A DNA stretch of 64,000 nucleotides, from contig NZ_KI421511.1 of assembly GCF_000473265.1 (NCBI RefSeq), positions 3,819,560-3,883,559 of the forward strand. The letters are read 5' to 3'. The notes under the pieces were generated by a model. That model was not told the DNA's origin, did no database searches, and was given only the letters and a program-made list of their open reading frames with translations. This DNA comes from Amycolatopsis thermoflava N1165 (GTDB taxonomy: Bacteria > Actinomycetota > Actinomycetes > Mycobacteriales > Pseudonocardiaceae). Both the position numbers and the translations under genes were made by a program. Positions 34,071-44,040 of the stretch are shown here, in pieces (position 1 is the stretch's first letter; every line of letters starts with the position of its first letter).

Positions 34071-34805
34071 CTACGTGCCGGCGGGCGATTCGCCGGGGGC
34101 CAGGAGCGGACCGATCAACGCGGCCATCGCCTTGCCCACGAGCGCGTGCCCCTCCCAGCCCCAGTGCATCCCGTCCGGGTTGCCGCGGCCGCTCAGGACG
34201 TGCTCCCCCACGACCTCCGCCAGGTTGAGCAAGGGCACGTCCACCCGCAGCGACCAGGCGGCGATCGCGGCCGCCGTCTCCTCCCGGCCGGTGTGCACGT
34301 TGCCGTAGGACGACGCGCGATGGACGCTGGGCAGGACGGCCACGATCGGCAGCTCCGGCCGCAGGATGCGCAGCGCGTAGACCGCCCGGTCCAGGTAGTG
34401 CACGGTCAGCTTCGCGGGCAGGACCCGCGGGCGGCCACGCATCGCGACCGCCAGCCGGGGCTGGGCGGCCAGGTACGCCTTGCGGACGGCGCGGCGGAGC
34501 CCGGACGGCCGGAGGTAACGCAGCCCGCCGCGCAGGTAGGTCGGGAGCGGCGACGGCAGCGTGTCCATGCTTCCCACGGCCAGCACCACGACGTCGGCGT
34601 GCTTCAGATCGGCCCACACCCGCGGGTCGCCGATCATCGCCCACCACGCGTCGCGCGCCGTCCAGCCCGCGGACGCCACGAGCTCCGCGCTACCGCCGAG
34701 CGCCGAGGCGGCGATGTTCGGCCACAGTCGCGGCTCGTCGGCCGCGCAGGGGCTTTCCGGGCCCTGGAAACTCAGCGAGTCCCCGAAGACCAGCAGACTC
34801 GGCAT
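34071..34805 (-). CDS. octT: SGNH-fold octanoyltransferase of methylglucose lipopolysaccharide synthesis (OctT-like)
   Basis: A 244-residue SGNH/GDSL-type enzyme. The nucleophile block is LLVFGDSLSFQGPES at the N-terminus, and the C-terminal DGMHWGWEGH supplies Asp and His of the triad. The gene has the same neighbours as mycobacterial Rv2418c, which octanoylates diglucosylglycerate early in methylglucose lipopolysaccharide assembly: degV downstream, gpgP directly upstream with 1 bp between. The assignment rests on fold plus position. Other SGNH esterases cannot be excluded from motifs alone. The start is ATG 34805. Confidence 0.8.
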   Translation of the reverse strand: MPSLLVFGDSLSFQGPESPCAADEPRLWPNIAASALGGSAELVASAGWTARDAWWAMIGDPRVWADLKHADVVVLAVGSMDTLPSPLPTYLRGGLRYLRPSGLRRAVRKAYLAAQPRLAVAMRGRPRVLPAKLTVHYLDRAVYALRILRPELPIVAVLPSVHRASSYGNVHTGREETAAAIAAWSLRVDVPLLNLAEVVGEHVLSGRGNPDGMHWGWEGHALVGKAMAALIGPLLAPGESPAGT

Positions 34806-34806
34806 C

Positions 34807-35418
34807 TCAGCCGAGCATTCCGGCGTTGTAGGCGTGCAGCCGCCAGTGACCGTCGCGCAGGCCCAGCTCGACCCAGTGGCAGTTGCCGATCCCGCCGAGC
34901 TGCGGCCACGCCGCGACGGGCAGGGCCAGCAACTTGCCGGTGAGCGCCGTGATCAGGCCGCCGTGCGCGGCCAGCAGCACGGTATCACCCGGGTCGTCAC
35001 TGGCCAGCAGGTCGCTGACGACCTCGGAGGCGCGCTCGGCGACCTCGACCCGGGACTCGCCGCCCGGGGGCGCCCAGGTGGCGTCCACGCGCCAGATGGC
35101 GCGGTCGCCGGGCCAGCCCTCGTCGACCTCGGCGCCGGTCAGCCCCTGCCACTCGCCGAGGTGGGTCTCCCGCAGGCGCTTGTCGATGCGCAACGGCACC
35201 CCGATCGCCTCGGTGAGCACCGTCGCGGTGTCCATGGCCCGGTGCAGGTCGGACGAGATGACCAGGTCGGGCTGGAAGCGGGCGAGCGCGGGCGCGGCGA
35301 AGCGGGCCTGGTTCCAGCCCACCTCGGTGAGCGCCGAGTCCAGGTGGCCCTGCATGCGGCCGGCGGCGTTGTAGTCGGTCTCCCCGTGACGCCACAGCAC
35401 GAGGCGCCGGAAACTCAC
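34807..35418 (-). CDS. gpgP: Glucosyl-3-phosphoglycerate phosphatase-like histidine phosphatase (GpgP)
   Basis: A 203-residue histidine phosphatase. RLVLWRHGETDYNAAGRMQG has the catalytic RHG and DTVLLAAHGGLITAL the second His. In mycobacteria the gene at this spot (Rv2419c) dephosphorylates glucosyl-3-phosphoglycerate, giving glucosylglycerate for the methylglucose lipopolysaccharide. The same octT neighbour supports that function here. GTG 35418 overlaps the rsfS stop by 4 bp; the open frame before it is only the shadow of rsfS. Older annotations call such genes phosphoglycerate mutase. Confidence 0.85.
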   Translation of the reverse strand: MSFRRLVLWRHGETDYNAAGRMQGHLDSALTEVGWNQARFAAPALARFQPDLVISSDLHRAMDTATVLTEAIGVPLRIDKRLRETHLGEWQGLTGAEVDEGWPGDRAIWRVDATWAPPGGESRVEVAERASEVVSDLLASDDPGDTVLLAAHGGLITALTGKLLALPVAAWPQLGGIGNCHWVELGLRDGHWRLHAYNAGMLG

Positions 35419-35804
35419 GAGGCGTCCCCGGCGTCGACGGCCTCGGCGAGCCCGTCGACCTCGATGCGGGGGCAGTCCTTCCACAGCCGCTCGATGCCGT
35501 AGAACGAGCGCTCCTCGTCGTGCTGCACGTGGACCACGACGTCGACGAAGTCGAGCAGGACCCAGCGGCCCTCGCGCGCGCCTTCGCGGCGGACCGGCTT
35601 GTGCCCGGCCTCCCGCAGCTTCTCCTCGACGTTGTCGACGATGGCCCCCACCTGGCGCTCGTTGGGCGCCGAGGCGATGACGAACACGTCGGTGATGACG
35701 AGCTGCTCGGAGACGTCCAGCACCACCACGTCGGTGGCCTTCTTGTCCGCGGCGGCGTACGCCGCCACGGTCGCGATGTCACGTGCCTGGGACGTCGCTG
35801 CCAC
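35415..35804 (-). CDS. rsfS: Ribosomal silencing factor RsfS (Iojap/YbeB)
   Basis: A 129-residue protein that binds uL14 and blocks subunit joining when nutrients are scarce. AADKKATDVVVLDVSEQLVI, TDVFVIASAPNERQVGAIVD and GRWVLLDFVDVVVHVQHDEE are the conserved blocks, with Tyr in ERSFYGIERLW. It begins with a GTG and its stop overlaps gpgP. nadD lies 73 bp upstream in the same direction, the usual nadD-rsfS arrangement. Confidence 0.96.
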   Translation of the reverse strand: MAATSQARDIATVAAYAAADKKATDVVVLDVSEQLVITDVFVIASAPNERQVGAIVDNVEEKLREAGHKPVRREGAREGRWVLLDFVDVVVHVQHDEERSFYGIERLWKDCPRIEVDGLAEAVDAGDAS

Positions 35805-35877
35805 TCCTGTGCTCCCTCATCCTGAGACCGTCGGTCCACCGAGGGTACCTGCCGCCGTCCGCGGCCCCGGCGGCGTG

Positions 35878-36471
35878 TCAGGCAGGCTTGCGGTACAGCC
35901 CGCGCTTGTCGATGTACCGGACGACGCCGTCGGGCACCAGGTACCAGATCGGTTCGCCGTGCTCGACGCGTTCGCGGCAGCCGGTCGAGGAGATGGCCAT
36001 GGCGGTCACCTCGACCAGGCTCACCTTGCCGCTGGGCAGGTGGTGGTCGTTGAGCTTGTACCCGGGCCTGGTGACGCCGATGAAGTGCGCGAGGGTGAAC
36101 AGCTCGTCGGCGTTGTGCCAGGTCAGGATCTGCTCCAGCGCGTCGGCGCCGGTGATGAAGAAGAGTTCGTCCTCGGGGTACTCCGCCTTGAGGTCACGCA
36201 GGGTGTCGACGGTGTAGGTCTCGCCGCCACGGTCGATGTCCACCCGGCTCACGGAGAAGACCGGGTTGGAGGCGGTGGCGATGACGGTCATGAGGTACCG
36301 GTCCTCGGCCCTGGTGACCTGCCTGCCGGACTTCTGCCACGGCTGGCCGGTCGGCACGAAGATCACTTCGTCGAGGTCGAACCGGGACTGCACCTCACTG
36401 GCCGCGACAAGGTGGCCGTGGTGGACGGGGTCGAACGTGCCGCCCATGACCCCGATTCGGCGTGGTGACAT
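35878..36471 (-). CDS. nadD: Nicotinate-nucleotide adenylyltransferase
   Basis: A 197-residue NAD-biosynthesis enzyme that joins nicotinate mononucleotide and [23 protein letters not shown] is the nucleotidyltransferase signature (HxGH), and [20 protein letters not shown] the C-terminal ATP-binding block, with Cys where many homologues have a hydrophobic residue. ATG 36471 gives [11 protein letters not shown]; the frame extends upstream without resemblance. It heads the nadD-rsfS-gpgP-octT-degV run, all on the minus strand with tight spacing. Confidence 0.95.
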   Translation of the reverse strand: MSPRRIGVMGGTFDPVHHGHLVAASEVQSRFDLDEVIFVPTGQPWQKSGRQVTRAEDRYLMTVIATASNPVFSVSRVDIDRGGETYTVDTLRDLKAEYPEDELFFITGADALEQILTWHNADELFTLAHFIGVTRPGYKLNDHHLPSGKVSLVEVTAMAISSTGCRERVEHGEPIWYLVPDGVVRYIDKRGLYRKPA

Positions 36472-36735
36472 GAACGGATCGTAGAAGCGCGAGTGCGCGG
36501 GTACTGCCCCGCTCCCCGGTAACAGCACCCGCGCGCCTCGCTCCGCCGGCGGTTCGAGGGGAACCTCCGGAGGCGCCGGCGAACCCGCAAGTGAACCCCG
36601 ACAACTAGGAGACTCGGCCGTTCGGGCGTCCTGATGCGGACATTCGCTGTGTCTTGCGTCACATTACTCGACGACTGGTCCACTCGTGCGGTACTCGGCT
36701 CGGTTTCGTCGCAGCCTTCGGGTAGACGTTGACCC

Positions 36736-38841
36736 GTGGACCTTCACCTCCTGCGCGAACGCGCCGAAACGCTGCTCCGGGCACTGGCCGGAGACGGCGC
36801 GACCCTGCGCGACGACCAGTGGACAGCCATCGAGGCCCTGGTCGCCCACCACCGGCGCGCTCTCGTCGTGCAGCGCACTGGCTGGGGCAAGTCGGCCGTG
36901 TACTTCCTGGCCACGGCCCTGCTCCGCGAGCGGGGGGCGGGTCCGACGGTCATCATCTCCCCGCTGCTGGCGCTGATGCGCAACCAGATCGCAGCGGCCG
37001 GGCGGGCAGGCATCCACGCGGCGACGATGAACTCGGCCAACCAGCAGGAGTGGGACGACGTGCAGGCGCGCATCGCCGCCGGCGAGATCGACGTGCTGCT
37101 GGTGAGCCCGGAGCGGCTGAACAACCCCGACTTCCGCGACACGGTATTACCGAAACTGACCACCACGGCCGGCCTGCTCGTCGTCGACGAGGCCCACTGC
37201 ATCTCCGACTGGGGTCACGACTTCCGGCCGGACTACCGCCGCCTGCGCACGCTGCTCGCGGGGCTGCCCGAGGATGTGCCCGTGCTGGCGACCACGGCCA
37301 CCGCCAACGACCGGGTGGTCACCGACGTCGCCGAACAGCTCGGGCTCGGTCAGGGCGGAGACACGCTGGTGCTGCGCGGTCCGCTCGACCGGGAGAGCCT
37401 GCACCTGTCGGTCGCGAAGCTGCCCACCCCGCAGGCGCGGCTGGCGTGGCTGGCGGACCGGCTCGGCGAGCTGCCGGGTTGCGGGATCATCTACACGCTC
37501 ACCGTCGCCGCGGCGCACGATATCGCGGAGATGTTGCGCGAGCGCGGGTTCCCGGTCACGGCGTACACGGGCAAGACCGAGCCGGCCGATCGCGAGGCGG
37601 CCGAGGACGACCTGCTGGCCAACCGGGTCAAGGCGCTCGTGGCGACGTCCGCGCTGGGCATGGGGTTCGACAAGCCCGACCTCGGTTTTGTCGTCCACGT
37701 CGGGGCGCCGTCCTCGCCGATCGCTTACTACCAGCAGGTCGGCCGTGCCGGCCGTGGCGTGCGGCGGGCCGAGGTGATCCTCCTGCCGGGCGCGGAGGAC
37801 GCCGAGATCTGGCGGTACTTCTCCTCGCTCGCGTTCCCGGACGAGCAGCGCGTCAACCAGGTGCTGAACGCGCTCGCCTACGCCGACCGGCCACTGTCGA
37901 CGGTGGCGCTGGAGCCGATGGTCGAACTGTCCAGGTCCCGGCTGGAGATGGTGCTGAAGGTGCTCGACGTGGACGGCGCGGTGCGGCGCGTCAAAGGCGG
38001 ATGGGAGGCGACGGGGCAGGACTGGCAGTACGAACGCGAACGGTACGAGCGCGTCGCCGAGGCGCGGCGGGCGGAACAGCAGGCGATGCTGGAGTACCAG
38101 GCCACCACTTCGTGCCGGATGGAGTTCCTGCGTCGCCAGCTCGACGACCCGTTCGCCGAACCGTGCGGCCGGTGCGACAACTGCACGGGTGAGCATCGGG
38201 ACGTCACCGTTTCGGCGGAGGCGGTGGAAAAGACCGACGAGCGGCTCCGGCGGCCGGGGGTCGAGGTGAGCCCGCGTCGCCAGTGGCCGACGGGTATGGC
38301 TTCGCTCGACGTGCCGCTGTCCGGGCGGATCGGGAAGGGTGAGCTGGCCGAGCCGGGACGCACGCTTGGACGGCTGACGGACGTCGGGTGGGGCGGGCCG
38401 TTGCGCGAGCTGGTCGGCGAGCGGGCCGCCGACGGCGAGGTGCCGGACCGCATTTTCCAGGCGTGCGTCCAGGTTCTGGCGTCCTGGCGGTGGGACCAGC
38501 GGCCGGAGGCAGTGGTGGCGATGCCCTCCGCGACCCGACCGCGCCTGGTGCACGACCTGGCGACCCGGCTGGCGCAGATCGGGCGGCTGCGCTTCCTGGG
38601 CGCATTGGAGAGCCGGGGCGGGCGTCCACGCCGGGCGAACAGCGCACAGCGGGTCGCGGACCTGTGGCAAACGCTTGCGGTGCCGGGTGCGCTGGTCGCG
38701 GAGTTGTCCGGTGTGGAGGGTCCGGTGTTGCTCGTGGACGATCTCGTGGACACCGGCTGGAGCATGACGCTGGCCGCCCGGCTCCTGCGTCAGGGCGGGG
38801 CGCCTGCAGTGCTGCCTTTCGCACTGGCGAGCACGAACTGA
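36736..38841 (+). CDS. recQ: RecQ-like ATP-dependent DNA helicase with C-terminal phosphoribosyltransferase-like domain
   Basis: A 701-residue protein. The SF2 helicase core fills about 20-480: motif I QRTGWGKSAVYFLATAL, motif II VVDEAHCISDWGHDFRPDY, motif III ATTATANDRV, motif VI QVGRAGRGVRRAE. A four-cysteine zinc site follows (CRMEFLRRQLDDPFAE, then CGRCDNCTG, about 456-482). The last ~180 residues are not the usual WH or HRDC domain. They end with GPVLLVDDLVDTGWSMTLAA, the PRPP-binding loop of type I phosphoribosyltransferases, as in ComF-like proteins. Starts with GTG 36736. It is inserted in the nadD-proB interval and divergent from nadD. Confidence 0.9.
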   Translation: MDLHLLRERAETLLRALAGDGATLRDDQWTAIEALVAHHRRALVVQRTGWGKSAVYFLATALLRERGAGPTVIISPLLALMRNQIAAAGRAGIHAATMNSANQQEWDDVQARIAAGEIDVLLVSPERLNNPDFRDTVLPKLTTTAGLLVVDEAHCISDWGHDFRPDYRRLRTLLAGLPEDVPVLATTATANDRVVTDVAEQLGLGQGGDTLVLRGPLDRESLHLSVAKLPTPQARLAWLADRLGELPGCGIIYTLTVAAAHDIAEMLRERGFPVTAYTGKTEPADREAAEDDLLANRVKALVATSALGMGFDKPDLGFVVHVGAPSSPIAYYQQVGRAGRGVRRAEVILLPGAEDAEIWRYFSSLAFPDEQRVNQVLNALAYADRPLSTVALEPMVELSRSRLEMVLKVLDVDGAVRRVKGGWEATGQDWQYERERYERVAEARRAEQQAMLEYQATTSCRMEFLRRQLDDPFAEPCGRCDNCTGEHRDVTVSAEAVEKTDERLRRPGVEVSPRRQWPTGMASLDVPLSGRIGKGELAEPGRTLGRLTDVGWGGPLRELVGERAADGEVPDRIFQACVQVLASWRWDQRPEAVVAMPSATRPRLVHDLATRLAQIGRLRFLGALESRGGRPRRANSAQRVADLWQTLAVPGALVAELSGVEGPVLLVDDLVDTGWSMTLAARLLRQGGAPAVLPFALASTN

Positions 38842-39393
38842 AGGGAGGGACTTGACAGGGAATTCTTGATCGCGACGCCCAGCCTTGGAGAGCACGGCGG
38901 CGCAACGCTTTGGCCACCAGCGTGCGCCGGAGAGATGTGATGGCAGGTCAGTCCGGCACGGCACCTCGCTCAGCGACAGCCTCGCCAGCCGGCCACATTG
39001 GCCAGGGCCGACCAGGACGGCGCGGCGCGCGGCGGCGGGCCTGATCGGCGCCGATCAAGACAGCGCCCTGGTGGCACTGAGGCCACGCCTGGCGGCACGG
39101 CAGGCCCATCGGTATCGCAGCAGGCGCAGCCCTCCCTGCTAGTCGGGCGGCACGGCTAGCCACGCACCCCGCCAGCCGGAGCGGCACAGCTCGCCACCCA
39201 CCACCCGGGGCGGCACAGCTGACCGCGCGGCCAGCTCCGGGCCGGGCAAGCCCCGCTGCCCCGGGCAGCAGGCCTCGGCTTGGCGCCTGGCGGGCGACGT
39301 GGCACGGCAGCGCTGCGACTCTCCAGGCTGGGCACGCCCGACTGGCCGGACAGCACGCGTCACCCAGCGGCACCATCGGGCAGGCGGCACGGC

Positions 39394-39563
39394 TCGCCCG
39401 GCAGCACTGCGGGCCGGATAGGCTGCAGGCCAAGCGGCAAAGCTCGCCCCCGGCCTCGCGCGCCGAGCGGCCCGCGGGGCAAGCGGCGAGACTCGCCCTG
39501 GCAGGGCCCGGGCCGCTGAGGCGGCAAGGTTCGCCCGGCAGCACTGCGGGCCGGACAGGCTGC
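39394..39563. repeat. Direct repeat, two 33-bp copies 137 bp apart
   Basis: 39394-39426 and 39531-39563 are identical except for one base (GGATAGG against GGACAGG). The flanks are similar but decayed. It lies within the gene-free spacer. Confidence 0.8.
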
Positions 39564-39820
39564 GGGGCCACTGGGCGGCACTGCCGGCCAAGCGGCGCCC
39601 CGACCGGCGGGCTGGGCGGCGCCCCGACGGGCGCGTCACGGCCCGAACGGCGGGCCAGGCGGCGCACCGATGGCGGCCGCGTCACGGCCCCGACGGCGGG
39701 CCGCGGTGGGCCGGGTCACGCCCCGACGACGGGCCAGCTGCCACCCGCCGTCGGGCCGCATGGCACCCTGACGGCCGGTCGCATGGCACACCGACGGCGG
39801 GCCGCGTGGCGTCCCCGAGG

Positions 39821-39943
39821 CGGGTCGGGTGGTGCCGCGGCCGCGGGTGGGGTCGTGGTGTGGGTGCATCGGCCGCGTCCCGACGGCGGGTCGGGTGGTG
39901 CCGCGAGCGCGGGTGAGGTCGTGGTGTGGGTGCATCGGCCACG
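39821..39943. repeat. Tandem 66-bp direct repeat
   Basis: 39821-39886 and 39887-39943 align with a 66-bp offset and only about four differences; the second copy is cut short. 66 is divisible by three, so long open frames with 22-residue repeats (MHPHHD... on the minus strand) appear, but they are probably not translated. Confidence 0.85.
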
Positions 39944-40071
39944 TGGGTGTCACTTCGACATCGCCCGGGGAGAAAAGCGCAGCTCAGCAGGTTCCCGGCA
40001 GAAAAGAATCTTTCGGTCGCGGCCGAGGTGTGGCATTGTCCGACCCCATCGGGTGAACGTGGAGGTGCGCC

Positions 40072-41361
40072 ATGGTCGAGTCGAAGGTGGGCACAGCAGT
40101 CCGGCACCGGCTGCCCGTCCGGAAGTTGTTCGCGGCCAGCGTCGGCAACGCGCTGGAGTGGTTCGACTGGACGATCTACGCGACGTTCAGCATCTACTTC
40201 GCCACCGCGTTCTTCCCCGCGGGCAACGACCTGCTCGCCCAGATCAACACGTTCGCCACCTACGCGCTCGCCTTCTTCTTCCGGCCCCTCGGCGGTCTGC
40301 TGCTCGGCCGGTTCGCCGACGTGCGCGGCCGCAAGCCGGCCATGATTCTCACCATCACGCTCATGGCGGGCGGCTCCATCGTCATCGCGATCCTGCCCAC
40401 CTTCCAGCAAGTCGGCTGGCTGGCACCGATCCTGCTGCTCCTCGCACGCATCGCGCAGGGGCTGTCCCTCGGGGGCGAAGTGTCCAACGCCTCCGCCTAC
40501 CTCGGTGAGATCGCGCCGCCGAAGTGGCGGGGGCGCTACTCCTCCTTCTTCTACATCTCCACCGGCTCCGCGGTGCTGCTCGCGTCCGTGCTCGGGTTCG
40601 TCCTCGCCCGCACCATGGACAAGGCCGCCATGAGCTCCTACGGCTGGCGCATCCCGTTCCTGCTCGGCGGCGTCCTCGGCATCGTCGGCCTGTGGCTACG
40701 CCGCAGCCTCTCCGAGACCGAACAGTTCGAGCAGAACAAGGGCCGCGCGCAACGCGTCCGCCGCCCGCTGCTGACCACCCTGCGCGAACACCCCAAGGCC
40801 GTCGGCCAGCTCGTCGGCATCACGATGCTGTCGACCCTGTGCTACTACACGTTCTTCAGCGCCCTCACGCCCTTCGCGGTCAAGACCCGCCACGCCAACG
40901 ACGTCGACGTCTTCCTCGCCCTGTCCATCGGCACCGCGCTGTTCGTCGCACTCCAGTACCCCTACGGCGCGCTCTCCGACCGCATCGGCCGCAAACCCCA
41001 GCTGTTCGCGTGGTCCGCGGCCACCGCGATCCTCATCGTGCCGCTGTCCACACTGGTCAAACCCGGCCTCGGCAACCTGCTCGTCGTCTTCTGCGTCGGC
41101 CTCGGGCTCTACGCCGCCCTGTCCAGCCTCGCGCCCGCGATCATGAGCGAACTGTTCCCCACCGAACTGCGCGGCCTCGGCATCGGCGCCTGGTACAACC
41201 TCACCGTCGCCGTGTTCGGCGGCACCGCACCGCTGGTCATCAGCGCGCTCTCCGCGGCCGGGGCGTCGATCCTGTTCTTCTGGTACGTTGCGGCCGGCGC
41301 GGTGATCGCGTTCCTCGTGCTGCTCACCCTCCCCGAAACGAAGGGCACGGAACTGCGTTAA
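40072..41361 (+). CDS. MHS-family major facilitator transporter (organic acid/osmolyte type)
   Basis: A 429-residue, twelve-helix MFS transporter of the metabolite:H+ symporter subgroup (KgtP/ProP/ShiA relatives). [20 protein letters not shown] in helix 1, [20 protein letters not shown] in the loop 2-3 signature and [20 protein letters not shown] are characteristic. Transport of a dicarboxylate, proline/betaine or shikimate-like compound is expected. ATG 40072 is preceded by GGAGG. It is convergent with proB: the two stop codons share the palindrome TTAA, so the coding regions overlap by 4 bp. Confidence 0.92.
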   Translation: MVESKVGTAVRHRLPVRKLFAASVGNALEWFDWTIYATFSIYFATAFFPAGNDLLAQINTFATYALAFFFRPLGGLLLGRFADVRGRKPAMILTITLMAGGSIVIAILPTFQQVGWLAPILLLLARIAQGLSLGGEVSNASAYLGEIAPPKWRGRYSSFFYISTGSAVLLASVLGFVLARTMDKAAMSSYGWRIPFLLGGVLGIVGLWLRRSLSETEQFEQNKGRAQRVRRPLLTTLREHPKAVGQLVGITMLSTLCYYTFFSALTPFAVKTRHANDVDVFLALSIGTALFVALQYPYGALSDRIGRKPQLFAWSAATAILIVPLSTLVKPGLGNLLVVFCVGLGLYAALSSLAPAIMSELFPTELRGLGIGAWYNLTVAVFGGTAPLVISALSAAGASILFFWYVAAGAVIAFLVLLTLPETKGTELR

Positions 41362-42467
41362 CGGCGGAACGGCACCAGATCGTCGGCGTGCACGACCTCC
41401 CGCCGCTGCTCCTCCGGCAGCTCATGGCTGGACCGGCCGATCAGCTCGGGCAACTCCCCCGCGTCGAACGCCACCACACCACGGGCAACCACACGCTGCG
41501 CGGCGTCGACCAGCTCCACCACGTCGCCCGCCTCGAAATCACCATCGACACCGGTGACCCCCGCCGCCAGCAACGACCGGCGCCGGCGCACCACCGCGGC
41601 CACCGCACCGTCGTCCAGGTGCAGACGACCCCGCGTCCCCGCCGCGTAGCCGAGCCAGAACCGGCGCGCGGACAGCCGGCTGTCGGCCGCCCGGAACGCG
41701 GTGCCGACCTCGGCCGTCGACAACGCCCGCGAAGCGTCCGACGCCGCGGCCAGCAGCACGGGGATCCCCGCTGACGCGGCCGTGCGCGCCGCGGCCAGCT
41801 TCGACACCATCCCGCCCGTGCCGAGCCCCGAACTGGACATGCCGACAGCGATGCCCTCCAAGTCCGCCGGGCCGGTCACCTCGGCGATGCGCCGCGTCGA
41901 ACCCGACCGCGGATCCCCGTCGTACAGACCGTCCACATCGGACAACAGGACCAGGGCGTCGGCGCCGACCAGGTGCGCCACCAGCGCCGCCAGGCGGTCG
42001 TTGTCGCCGAACTTGATCTCCTCGGTGGCCACCGTGTCGTTCTCGTTGACCACCGGCACCGCGCCCAGCGCCAGCAGGCGGGAGAAAGTCCGCTGCGCGT
42101 TGCGGTAGTGCGCGCGCCGCACGACGTCGTCGGAAGTGAGCAGCACCTGACCCACCGTCAGGGCGTACCGGCCGAACGACTCCGCGTAGGCGTGTGCGAG
42201 CTGCAACTGGCCGACACTCGCCGCGGCCTGCTGGGTCGCCAGGTCCCGCGGCCGCTTGCCGAGCGCGAGCGGCGCCAGCCCGGCGCCGATCGCACCCGAG
42301 GACACCAGCACGATCTGGCTGCCCTGCGCGATCCGCGCCGCGATGGCGTCGACCAGCGCGTTCAGCCGCGTCACGTCGAGCCCGTCACCAGCGGTGGTCA
42401 GCGCCGACGAGCCGACTTTGACGACCAGCCGTTCCGCCGCCGCGACGGCTTTGCGGGCCACGCTCAT
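41358..42467 (-). CDS. proB: Glutamate 5-kinase
   Basis: A 369-residue kinase, first step of proline synthesis. The amino-acid-kinase domain (about 1-260) has [34 protein letters not shown] and [22 protein letters not shown]-terminal PUA domain follows (about 275-365). Proline feedback inhibition is expected from the family. The ATG overlaps the obg stop by 4 bp, giving the usual obg-proB coupling. proA, which often follows, is absent and the transporter takes its place. Confidence 0.96.
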   Translation of the reverse strand: MSVARKAVAAAERLVVKVGSSALTTAGDGLDVTRLNALVDAIAARIAQGSQIVLVSSGAIGAGLAPLALGKRPRDLATQQAAASVGQLQLAHAYAESFGRYALTVGQVLLTSDDVVRRAHYRNAQRTFSRLLALGAVPVVNENDTVATEEIKFGDNDRLAALVAHLVGADALVLLSDVDGLYDGDPRSGSTRRIAEVTGPADLEGIAVGMSSSGLGTGGMVSKLAAARTAASAGIPVLLAAASDASRALSTAEVGTAFRAADSRLSARRFWLGYAAGTRGRLHLDDGAVAAVVRRRRSLLAAGVTGVDGDFEAGDVVELVDAAQRVVARGVVAFDAGELPELIGRSSHELPEEQRREVVHADDLVPFRR

Positions 42468-43921
42468 CGTGCTGTCGCGTCCTCGTCCTCGGGCTGGTCC
42501 GGCCCGTCACGGCGGATGCGCCGGGCTTCCTTGCGCTCGGCGGCCGACACGCGGTTGTTCTGCTCCAGCCGCGCGTCGGTGCCCCGGCCCGTCATGCGCG
42601 CCGCCACGCCCGGCGTGGAGGGCTCCCACTCGAAGGTGATGTTGCCGATCGTCACCGGGCAGCCCGGCTCGGCTCCGCGCTTGGCCAGTGCGTCCTCGAC
42701 ACCCAGCCGGTTGAGCCGGTCCGCGAGGTAGCCCACGGCCTCGTCGTTGCCGAAGTCGGTCTGCCGGATCCACCGCTCGGGGCGCGCGCCACGCACGATG
42801 AAGCCGCCCGGCTCCTCCGGGTCCTCCTCGATGGTGAAGCCCGAGTCGTCGACCGCCACCGGCCGCAGCACGATCCGCGTCGGCTCCGCCTCCGGCTGCG
42901 CCGCCCGGTACTTCTCGACCTCCTTGGCGAGCGCGAAGGTCAGCTCACGCAGGCCCTGGCGGGTCACCGTGGAAACCTCGAACACCGGCAGGCCGCGCGC
43001 CTCGAACTCGCCACGCACCATCTCGGCCAGCTCGGCCGCGTCCGGCACGTCGATCTTGTTGAGCACCACGACCCGCGGCCGGGAGTCCAGCTCGCCGCCG
43101 AGCGCCGGGGTGTAGCGGGCCAGCTCGGCCTCCAGCGCGTCCACGTCGGACACCGGGTCGCGGCCCGGGTCGTAGGTCGCGCAGTCGACGACGTGCACCA
43201 GCACCGCGCAGCGTTCGATGTGGCGGAGGAAGTCCAGGCCGAGGCCCTTGCCCTCGCTCGCGCCGGGGATCAGACCGGGCACGTCGGCCATCGTGAACAC
43301 GGTGTCGCCCGCGTTCACCACGCCGAGGTTCGGCACCAGCGTCGTGAACGGGTAGTCGGCGATCTTCGGCTTGGCCGCGGACAGCACCGAGATCAGCGAC
43401 GACTTGCCTGCCGACGGGAAGCCGAGCAGACCGGCGTCGGCGACCGAACGCAGCTCCAGCACGAGGCTGCGCTCCTCGCCGGGCTCGCCGAGCAGCGCGA
43501 ACCCGGGCGCCTTGCGCGCCTTGGACGCCAGCGCCGCGTTGCCGAGGCCGCCGCGGCCGCCCTGGGCGGCGACGAACGTCGTGCCCGGACCGACCAGGTC
43601 CGCCAGGACCTCGCCGTCCTCGGACATCACGACGGTGCCGTCGGGCACCTTGAGCTCCAGGGTCTCGCCTGCCGCGCCCGCGCGGTGGCTGCCCTGGCCC
43701 TGGCGGCCGTTGGTGGCCTTGGCGTGCGGGTGGAAGTGGAAGTCGAGCAGCGTGTGCACGTTCGGGTCGACGACGAGTCGCACGTCGCCGCCGTTGCCGC
43801 CGTTGCCCCCGTCGGGGCCGCCGAGCGGCTTGAACTTCTCGCGGTGGATCGAGGCACAGCCGTGCCCGCCGTCGCCCGCGGCGACGTGGATCACCGCGCG
43901 GTCAACGAACCGGGACGCCAT
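42464..43921 (-). CDS. obg: GTPase Obg/CgtA
   Basis: A 485-residue ribosome-associated GTPase. The Obg fold fills about 1-160 with the glycine-rich [18 protein letters not shown]. The G domain (about 160-330) has G1 [15 protein letters not shown] and G3 [16 protein letters not shown], with NKID for G4. The C-terminal OCT domain and an acidic/basic tail of about 50 residues typical of actinobacteria complete it. Obg monitors GTP/ppGpp and 50S maturation. It lies downstream of rplU-rpmA, separated by a terminator hairpin. Confidence 0.97.
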   Translation of the reverse strand: MASRFVDRAVIHVAAGDGGHGCASIHREKFKPLGGPDGGNGGNGGDVRLVVDPNVHTLLDFHFHPHAKATNGRQGQGSHRAGAAGETLELKVPDGTVVMSEDGEVLADLVGPGTTFVAAQGGRGGLGNAALASKARKAPGFALLGEPGEERSLVLELRSVADAGLLGFPSAGKSSLISVLSAAKPKIADYPFTTLVPNLGVVNAGDTVFTMADVPGLIPGASEGKGLGLDFLRHIERCAVLVHVVDCATYDPGRDPVSDVDALEAELARYTPALGGELDSRPRVVVLNKIDVPDAAELAEMVRGEFEARGLPVFEVSTVTRQGLRELTFALAKEVEKYRAAQPEAEPTRIVLRPVAVDDSGFTIEEDPEEPGGFIVRGARPERWIRQTDFGNDEAVGYLADRLNRLGVEDALAKRGAEPGCPVTIGNITFEWEPSTPGVAARMTGRGTDARLEQNNRVSAAERKEARRIRRDGPDQPEDEDATAR

Positions 43922-43973
43922 CGTGAAGCCTCTTCTCGTTTCTTCGGAGGGATATCAGCCATCTTCAGCAACA

Positions 43974-44008
43974 AGGGGCGGGACCGGATCTGTTCCGGGC
44001 CCGCCCCT
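43974..44008 (-). terminator. Terminator hairpin between rpmA and obg
   Basis: A 14-bp stem with one mismatch (43974-43988 with 43994-44008) and a 5-base loop, read on the minus strand as AGGGGCGGG...CCCGCCCCT followed by TTGTTG. It lies 33 bp after the rpmA stop, so obg expression needs read-through or its own promoter in the 50 bp that follow. Confidence 0.82.
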
Positions 44009-44040
44009 CGCTGAAGGTGCTGGGTTGTCTAGCCGGACCC

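Larger units (their letters stand above)
38842..40071. other. 1.23-kb gene-free, repeat-rich spacer
   Basis: Between the RecQ stop and the transporter start I see no supportable gene. Open frames exist on both strands and in several registers, but they are built of the same short GC-rich motifs (GGCGGCACGG, GGCCGGACAGG, CGACGGCGGG) and carry no recognisable domain or ribosome-binding site. Two direct repeats are listed separately. The last ~110 bp become less biased and likely hold the transporter promoter. Confidence 0.75.

Noticed and set aside
39636..39953. Possible repeat protein with MHPHHD units
   Set aside because: The 66-bp tandem happens to be a multiple of three, so frames stay open. 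No ribosome-binding site, and the reading continues into unrelated low-complexity sequence.
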